Shown here piece by piece: positions 58,852 to 64,000 of a DNA stretch of 64,000 nucleotides; the stretch's first letter is position 1, and each line of letters starts with the position of its first letter. The notes beneath the pieces are model-generated. The model saw only the letters and a program-made list of their open reading frames with translations, ran no database searches and was not told where the DNA came from. The DNA is from Streptococcus henryi DSM 19005 (GTDB lineage Bacteria > Bacillota > Bacilli > Lactobacillales > Streptococcaceae). Made by a program: the position numbers and the translations under genes. The stretch covers positions 1 through 64,000 of the forward strand of contig NZ_AQYA01000032.1 in assembly GCF_000376985.1 (NCBI RefSeq), given 5' to 3'.

Positions 58852-59928
58852 TTATTGTAAATTAATCATGCCATTTTTGTTTTTGAGTTTTAGATGTGCC
58901 TGTGTTGGAAAAGTCTTTCCTGCATCACAGCTAATATTTGTAAACCCATTTTTATTTTGACTCTGTACCTGACAACGGGAAAGATTTTCAGGTGTTAATC
59001 TAATGTCAATGACACCATTTTTATTATCAATACTTGTTTTCCCGTTTAGGATAGTTTGATTAATAAGAATGTTCCCATTTTTGTTTTCAATGTTGACTTG
59101 CTGCAAAGTACCATCTTCAAATTTGGTATTTCCATTTTTATTAATCACAATTGCATTGCTTATTTGGCTATTTTGACAGATGAGACCTGCATTCTTGGTT
59201 TCCAGTTTACAATTATCAAGTAAACAGTTTGTAAGTTGTAAGTCTCCGTTTTTACTCTTGATGTCAGCGATAGCATTTTCCAAATGATCTAGTTTAATAT
59301 TTCCATTGTAGGAGTTGAGTGAGATTTTGCTAGCACTAATTTGGCTTAATTGGACGTCACCATTGTTGCTGATGCCTTCTATTGTCTGAAGTTGTGTTCC
59401 TTCAGGAAGTATCAAGGTAATGGTTTTACGTTTTGTCAGCATTTTTCCAATGAGAAAAAGGGAATGGAAGATGTGACTTTGCTCTTTTTGAATGGTCTGT
59501 TCGTTCAGTTTCAGATACCCATCACTGGTTTGTGTGATTGTCAGATTGCCATCATCGAAGTAAGTTAAGGTTGGTTGGCTGATAGGCTCTAGGTAAACTT
59601 CAATATTAAGATTGTAAAGTTGAAAGTTGAGTCCGGTTATTGGTGCTAGGATTTGAGTGCTCCATTCATTTGACTGATTGTCAAAATTATCTTCTGTGTC
59701 CCAATTTGTCCAGTCATTTTCGGAACTTTGCTTAGAAATACCTAAAGAAGAGATGATTTCTGATGCAATTTCTTCTGGATTACCCAGATCTTGAATAACT
59801 TTGTCTTCATTATCAGGTCCAGCTTCTTGGAAGTACTCTGTGAAATATGCCATGATTTCATCGTAATCTTTTTCAGGGATGTTTTGGAGATTATTGCTGA
59901 GTTGATTGAGAAAGTCTTCTTTTGTCAT
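58852..59928 (-). CDS. HAAS-DUF4097 fusion protein
   Basis: The 358-aa protein joins an N-terminal HAAS/DUF1700-type helical domain (about 1-65, NIPEKDYDEIMAYFTEYFQE) to a C-terminal DUF4097-like beta-solenoid with about ten NGN/KNG turns (about 195-358). No membrane segment is evident. The N-terminal part matches the DUF1700 protein two genes upstream. It is the last gene of the PadR operon and may bind the inner face of the envelope complex. Confidence 0.8.
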   Translation of the reverse strand: MTKEDFLNQLSNNLQNIPEKDYDEIMAYFTEYFQEAGPDNEDKVIQDLGNPEEIASEIISSLGISKQSSENDWTNWDTEDNFDNQSNEWSTQILAPITGLNFQLYNLNIEVYLEPISQPTLTYFDDGNLTITQTSDGYLKLNEQTIQKEQSHIFHSLFLIGKMLTKRKTITLILPEGTQLQTIEGISNNGDVQLSQISASKISLNSYNGNIKLDHLENAIADIKSKNGDLQLTNCLLDNCKLETKNAGLICQNSQISNAIVINKNGNTKFEDGTLQQVNIENKNGNILINQTILNGKTSIDNKNGVIDIRLTPENLSRCQVQSQNKNGFTNISCDAGKTFPTQAHLKLKNKNGMINLQ

Positions 59929-59940
59929 AAGATGTCCCCT

Positions 59941-61020
59941 TTATTGTAACTTGATATCCCCTTTTGTGATGGAGATGTTGAGAGTTCCAGTTTGTTCTGA
60001 TGGTTGAGATTTAAAGGTTGTAGCTCCTGTGCTAGAGTCTCGGTCTAGTTTTACATCTGTAAAGTTTGAGCCCAGTGTGATATTACCTTTGACGGTTGAT
60101 AGGTCATAAGCAATTGGTTTAATATCTGTCAACAAGGCGTCAACATTTAAATTTCCCCCTTTAATAGTATTGTCCCCTTTTAGGGTTACATTATTAATAG
60201 TAACTTCTCCGACAACATTGTAATAGTAGTCATCTTCATCATCTTTTTCATTGTCAGATGTAAAGCTGAAGTTTTCAATGCTGCCTCTGTTTAGCTCAAT
60301 TCCGCCATATTCACTGGCTGAAACTGAGACAGATTTCAAGTTGCTATTGTCAGTTGTTAGCCCACCATTTGCTAGTGAAATTTCCCCTTTTTCAAGGCTA
60401 GTGTCAGTCAAGTTGACAAAGGCGTAGTCGGATTTTATTGTGAAATCAGTCAACTTAGTCTTAATACCGTTGAATGAGCCGTCAACTTGTCCTTTATTCA
60501 CACTACTATTTAGAAGGGTGAGTTGTCCGTTGTAGTCAACTTCATTAAAATTTATCCCATCAACAGATACACTAGGCATACTACTACCCGTTAGGGTATT
60601 GAGCGAAGTGTCATTTGGGAATGTGAGAGTAATTAATCGGAAATTTTTTTCTCTACCTAATTCATTTAAGCCGTAACCAAGGATCTCAATGCCACCAGTA
60701 ATGATTACATCTCGATCTTTTTGAGAAATGGTAAGTTTTCCATCTTTTAGGTTACCAGAGATGGGAGAAATGAACTTTGGATGTGTGTAATAGGTAAGTG
60801 TTGGCTTATCAACATTACCAGTTTTAATTTCAAATTCTGCGTAATTGGCATCCAACTCAAGGTCGGTTACCTGATTAAAGGTTTTTGTCACTAACTTAGG
60901 TTCTGAGCGTTGCTTGATTGCCTGGAGGCCTCCTGTCGAGTAACCGGCTCCCAATAAGACTGCACCAAGTACAATAGAGATAACGCTCATCATGAAAAGT
61001 TTTTTGGTGAAGTTTTTCAT
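59941..61020 (-). CDS. DUF4097-family envelope protein
   Basis: The 359-aa protein has one N-terminal membrane segment (about 9-29) and a large DUF4097-like beta-solenoid ending GTLNISITKGDIKLQ. A short acidic insertion (NEKDDEDDYYY) interrupts the repeats. It overlaps the upstream DUF1700 gene by 4 bp. It probably sits on the outer face of the membrane and senses or binds wall or lipid material. Confidence 0.8.
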   Translation of the reverse strand: MKNFTKKLFMMSVISIVLGAVLLGAGYSTGGLQAIKQRSEPKLVTKTFNQVTDLELDANYAEFEIKTGNVDKPTLTYYTHPKFISPISGNLKDGKLTISQKDRDVIITGGIEILGYGLNELGREKNFRLITLTFPNDTSLNTLTGSSMPSVSVDGINFNEVDYNGQLTLLNSSVNKGQVDGSFNGIKTKLTDFTIKSDYAFVNLTDTSLEKGEISLANGGLTTDNSNLKSVSVSASEYGGIELNRGSIENFSFTSDNEKDDEDDYYYNVVGEVTINNVTLKGDNTIKGGNLNVDALLTDIKPIAYDLSTVKGNITLGSNFTDVKLDRDSSTGATTFKSQPSEQTGTLNISITKGDIKLQ

Positions 61021-61604
61021 AATGCGCCTCCTTTCTTGCTACTAATCCATCTAACAAAGTTTACAAACCCACGGCCAGATCCTTTTAAGATAGCTGTCGC
61101 AATAATCCAAATCAGGACGCCTCCTCCGAAGCTGAGACAGGCAGCTCCAAGTCCCATAGCTTGGGCAGAAAAAGAAGTACCTAATAGCGTGATGCTTTCA
61201 AATAAGGTTACACCTGCTACGACTATACCTGCTAACCCAAAAACGTAGGCTGCTATTATCGCTGCAAGGCAAGCAAGAAGAACAGCTAAGATAAACAGAA
61301 TCAAAGCAAGAAGAACAGGTAAAGCTATAGGAGCTGCACAAAGTGAAAGGATGGTCAAACCGACAATTGTCGCACGACTTTTTGGTGTCTTTTCAGGAGT
61401 ATCCATGTGCTTGCCAAGAACACTGGCAATAATTTCGCTAGCTGCTTCCTTGGGACTACCTAGTTCATCAATGACCTGAGCTTCATTTTCAATCCCAGCT
61501 TCATCAAAATATTCGGTGAAGTAATCCATTGCTTCCTGATAATCTTTCTGTGGTAATCGTTTTAAATAGCGCTCCATCTGCGCGAGATATTCAGTTCTAG
61601 TCAT
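61017..61604 (-). CDS. DUF1700 (HAAS) membrane protein
   Basis: The 195-aa protein has an N-terminal HAAS domain (about 1-65, LPQKDYQEAMDYFTEYFDE) and then three or four long Ala/Leu-rich membrane segments (about 78-180). HAAS domains are encoded next to PadR regulators and are thought to transmit envelope signals. It overlaps padR by 8 bp. Confidence 0.88.
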   Translation of the reverse strand: MTRTEYLAQMERYLKRLPQKDYQEAMDYFTEYFDEAGIENEAQVIDELGSPKEAASEIIASVLGKHMDTPEKTPKSRATIVGLTILSLCAAPIALPVLLALILFILAVLLACLAAIIAAYVFGLAGIVVAGVTLFESITLLGTSFSAQAMGLGAACLSFGGGVLIWIIATAILKGSGRGFVNFVRWISSKKGGAL

Positions 61605-61917
61605 GTCTTAGTCTCCCTTTTAAAATTTCTGAAATGCTCGTAGTATAGGTTTGCCATTCCTTATTTAGAAATGCCAACTGTGCTTTTCCTAAATCTGTGA
61701 TAGCGTAGTATTTTCGTTTACGTCCTTGATGTTCCTGACTATATGTTGTTACATAGCCTGCGCTCTCAAGTTTCTTTAATATTGGGTACAAAGTCGATTC
61801 TTTAATATTTGCGATAAGCTTGATTGTCTGACTAATCTCATAACCGTATGAGTCCTCTTTTTCAACGATGGCCAGAATAAGGAACTCAATGACAGTTGAT
61901 GAAGTTGGAAAATACAT
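61597..61917 (-). CDS. PadR family transcriptional regulator
   Basis: A 106-aa winged-helix repressor with EKEDSYGYEISQTIKLIANIKESTLYPILKKLE, the PadR signature. It heads the four-gene operon with HAAS and DUF4097 proteins. Upstream, GTGTA...TACAC (61931-61972) brackets an AT-rich palindromic stretch and may be its operator. Confidence 0.92.
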   Translation of the reverse strand: MYFPTSSTVIEFLILAIVEKEDSYGYEISQTIKLIANIKESTLYPILKKLESAGYVTTYSQEHQGRKRKYYAITDLGKAQLAFLNKEWQTYTTSISEILKGRLRHD

Positions 61918-62007
61918 AGACTCACCTCCTTGTGTATCGATATATAATTTTTTTATATATAATTATTTTACACATATAATATAGATTGTTTCCCAGATAA
62001 AGTCAAG

Positions 62008-62036
62008 TGAAATATATAAAAATTTTATATATTTCA
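62008..62036. promoter_or_regulatory. Perfect 29-bp AT-rich palindrome between padR and the Nudix gene
   Basis: TGAAATATATAAAA, a central A, and its exact complement. It lies about 90 bp from padR and 70 bp from the Nudix start, in a divergent promoter region, and is a candidate regulator binding site. Confidence 0.6.
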
Positions 62037-62105
62037 GTTAAAGTGCATAAGCACGGCTATTCTCAGTAAAATATGCTATGATAAGGACAGAAAAAGACGA
62101 GGAAC

Positions 62106-62720
62106 ATGATGAAAGATTTTAGAGAGATTTTAAATCAATATGAACCAAAACCTTTAGGACAAAGACGACGCTATGCTGTTATGCTCCCTCTTGTGTGGAA
62201 TAGCAGAGCTAATAGTTGGGAAGTACTCTACCAAGTGCGCAGTGAAGCCGTTTCACAACCTGGTGAGGTTTCTTTTCCAGGCGGAGCTCTTGAGGGAAAT
62301 GAAACTTATGAAGAAGCTGTAGTACGTGAAACAATGGAAGAGTTAAATCTATCAGCTAATCAAATTGAGATTTTAGGTGAGATTGATTATATGGTAAATA
62401 ATAGAGGCAGCATCCACTGTTTTGTAGGAAAATTAGCAATTGAGAACTGGAAAGATATCAAGCCGAATGAAGAAGTAGCAAGATTGTTTACCATCTCATT
62501 AGAAGCATTGATGCAAGAACCACCCCACTATTATCGCCTAAAAACAGCAGTAAAACCAAGCACAGATTTTCCATTTGAACGCATCCGTAACGGAGTTGAT
62601 TATAAATTCACTCACTATGACAGAAAAATCCCTTTTTATGAATTAGTTGATGAAAATATCTGGGGATTGACAGCACAGTTTACACATAGGTTTACAGAGA
62701 TACTTGACGGAAACGAATAA
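62106..62720 (+). CDS. NUDIX hydrolase, CoA pyrophosphatase type
   Basis: A 204-aa protein with VRSEAVSQPGEVSFPGGALEGNETYEEAVVRETMEEL, which combines the NuCoA motif and the Nudix box. Family members cleave CoA to 4'-phosphopantetheine and 3',5'-ADP. It is monocistronic with a terminator, and contains the recurring word ATAGCAGAGCT (62200-62210). Confidence 0.88.
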   Translation: MMKDFREILNQYEPKPLGQRRRYAVMLPLVWNSRANSWEVLYQVRSEAVSQPGEVSFPGGALEGNETYEEAVVRETMEELNLSANQIEILGEIDYMVNNRGSIHCFVGKLAIENWKDIKPNEEVARLFTISLEALMQEPPHYYRLKTAVKPSTDFPFERIRNGVDYKFTHYDRKIPFYELVDENIWGLTAQFTHRFTEILDGNE

Positions 62721-62785
62721 AACAATGAAACTATATGATTTATTTGTAAACAAAGTTGACGATTAAATCAACATAAAATAGAAAA

Positions 62786-62821
62786 GACCTCCTTGAAAGT
62801 GAAGATCAGGGAGGTTTTTTC
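62786..62821 (+). terminator. Terminator after the Nudix gene
   Basis: ACCTCC and GGGAGGT with additional TTGA/TCA pairing, followed by six T. Confidence 0.8.
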
Positions 62822-62949
62822 AGTAATATAGATTTTAGGTTTGAAAATATAAGGATAATCTTCAATTATGTCTATTATTAATAGATATTATTGATGTTTT
62901 GTGCTATTATCTTTAAAAAACAGATATTATTTGAAGATAGGAGGGGAAT

Positions 62950-64000
62950 ATGAGTTACAAACCTTTAAAAATTGTAAAATTTCAAAACAAAGGGAATAAT
63001 GATGAAGAATATCTCAAAAGATTTGAAGGATTCGGAACCATCAAAACAGGGTTATATCCTTATTTAAACAAAAGAGGAGAATTGAAGTCAAAGGAATTTG
63101 AACTTTTTTCAGTTCCAATCCAAGAAATTCAACTGCTAACACAGCAGATTGTCGAAAATTCAAATCTTATTAAGGAGCTAGCAGAATTGCTACCCGATGT
63201 AGCCAAGAATCAATTTTATAATGAGCAATTATATAAAGCAGTCATCAGTACAGATGAAATCGAAGGCATAAAGACAACTAGAAAAGAGGTATCCCTAGCA
63301 CATAAATCATTAGTGTCTAAGACCAAAGAGCAAGTTAGATTATTATCAACTGTCCGAATGTACAATGATATTCAAGAAAATGCTTTTTTAAAAATCGATA
63401 GCTTGCAGACCATCAGAGAGATATATGACCAGTTAACCGAGGGTGAAATTGATTCAGAGGATATTTTAGACGGAGAATTATTTAGGGATGGTCCGGTCTC
63501 TATTGTTGATTTTTCAAGTAACAAGATTGATCATACTCCTCCTGCATCTGAAAAACAAATCTATTTGATGTTAACTGCTTGGATTAATTTTATCAACGAT
63601 AGAACGATTCCATTTTTGATAAAAGCGATGCTTGCTCACTATTTCTTTGAAAATGTTCATCCCTTTTATGATGGAAATGGTAGAACAGGAAGATATATTT
63701 TATCAAGTTATCTAGCGCGTAAATTAGACATATTTTCTGGATTAGTTATTTCGCAAAAAATCAATGAAGAAAAAAGTAAATATTACAAATCCTTCAAAAT
63801 TACTGGTGACTTTGATAACAGAGCGGAAGGTACCTTCTTTGTTCAAACTTTATTAGAGATACTGCATCAAGGGCAGCTGGATATTATCAATATTCTAGAA
63901 GAAAAGCGAGCTATTCTTCTAGAATACAGTAAAAAATTAGCAAAATCTGATTATAACGAACTTCAGAGAAGAATCCTATTCCTTCTACTCCAATCTGGAG
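62950..64000 (+). CDS. Fic-domain protein (partial, runs off the window)
   Basis: At least 350 codons open to the window end. The active-site motif HPFYDGNGRTGR lies at residues 237-248, and an inhibitory-helix motif TDEIEG (T101-G106, the [ST]xxxE[GN] pattern) lies in the N-terminal part, making this a class II, self-inhibited Fic AMP-transferase. An alpha-helical C-terminal part is just beginning at the cut. Start: ATG at 62950 with AGGAGGGG upstream. The target is unknown. It may be a housekeeping Fic or part of a toxin-like system. Confidence 0.92.
   Translation, partial: MSYKPLKIVKFQNKGNNDEEYLKRFEGFGTIKTGLYPYLNKRGELKSKEFELFSVPIQEIQLLTQQIVENSNLIKELAELLPDVAKNQFYNEQLYKAVISTDEIEGIKTTRKEVSLAHKSLVSKTKEQVRLLSTVRMYNDIQENAFLKIDSLQTIREIYDQLTEGEIDSEDILDGELFRDGPVSIVDFSSNKIDHTPPASEKQIYLMLTAWINFINDRTIPFLIKAMLAHYFFENVHPFYDGNGRTGRYILSSYLARKLDIFSGLVISQKINEEKSKYYKSFKITGDFDNRAEGTFFVQTLLEILHQGQLDIINILEEKRAILLEYSKKLAKSDYNELQRRILFLLLQSG

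Noticed and set aside
61017..61604. Bacteriocin or transporter gene, because of the Ala/Gly-rich membrane segments
   Set aside because: The N-terminal HAAS domain and the PadR neighbour identify it as a DUF1700 protein.

Overview
The window is low-GC Firmicutes DNA spanning the chromosomal replication origin of a Streptococcus, most likely of the salivarius group. S. thermophilus is the best guess: the gene order dnaA-dnaN-DUF951-ychF-pth-mfd-rqcP-divIC-tilS-hpt-ftsH is streptococcal, and small insertions have broken a regulator gene pair. The species call is inference from protein content and gene order; no database search was run. The + strand given here is the reverse of the usual dnaA-forward convention.

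Left arm (1-15.3 kb), all on the minus strand and therefore co-directional with replication: three tandem rRNA promoters at the very edge (the 16S gene lies outside), then ftsH, hpt, tilS, a penicillin-binding-like serine hydrolase, a 39-aa gene, divIC, rqcP, a broken XRE-regulator/membrane-protein pair, mfd, pth, ychF, a DUF951 gene and dnaN. Origin (15.3-19.3 kb): DnaA boxes lie on both sides of dnaA and again between htrA and rlmH. A TAG/TAC trinucleotide run beside the dnaN-proximal box looks like a DnaA-trio unwinding element. parB, htrA and rlmH follow, and two strong parS sites lie at 37.1 and 47.2 kb.

Right arm (19.8-54 kb): tRNA-Arg, flotillin, veg, dnaB-rplI-gdpP, mnmG-nudix-HIT-mnmA, sdaAB-sdaAA, a HAD phosphatase, two secreted murein-hydrolase-like proteins, the rodZ-pgsA-ecfA1A2T cluster with two M16 peptidase genes, yaaA-recF, a GRP sugar transporter, guaB, trpS with a T-box leader, yitT, an ABC-F ATPase, a YfhO-type membrane protein, tRNA-Glu/tRNA-Asn and rpsD with its structured leader. 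Most genes from 22 to 47 kb point toward the origin, head-on to replication, and this block is bracketed by two inverted copies of one repeat.

Accessory-looking end (54-64 kb): a KTSC protein, a divergent TetR/YhgE pair with two matching operators, a MarR/DUF1304 operon with a 37-bp palindrome over its promoter, a PadR/HAAS/DUF4097 envelope-sensing operon, a CoA-pyrophosphatase-type Nudix gene, and a Fic-domain protein cut by the window end.

I found no phage, CRISPR array or complete insertion sequence. The novelty is at small scale: two non-autonomous elements with 7-bp flanking repeats, an unexplained 104-bp hairpin-rich insertion, a widely repeated 11-mer, parS sites embedded in a gene and in a riboswitch, and a possible 31-kb invertible segment.
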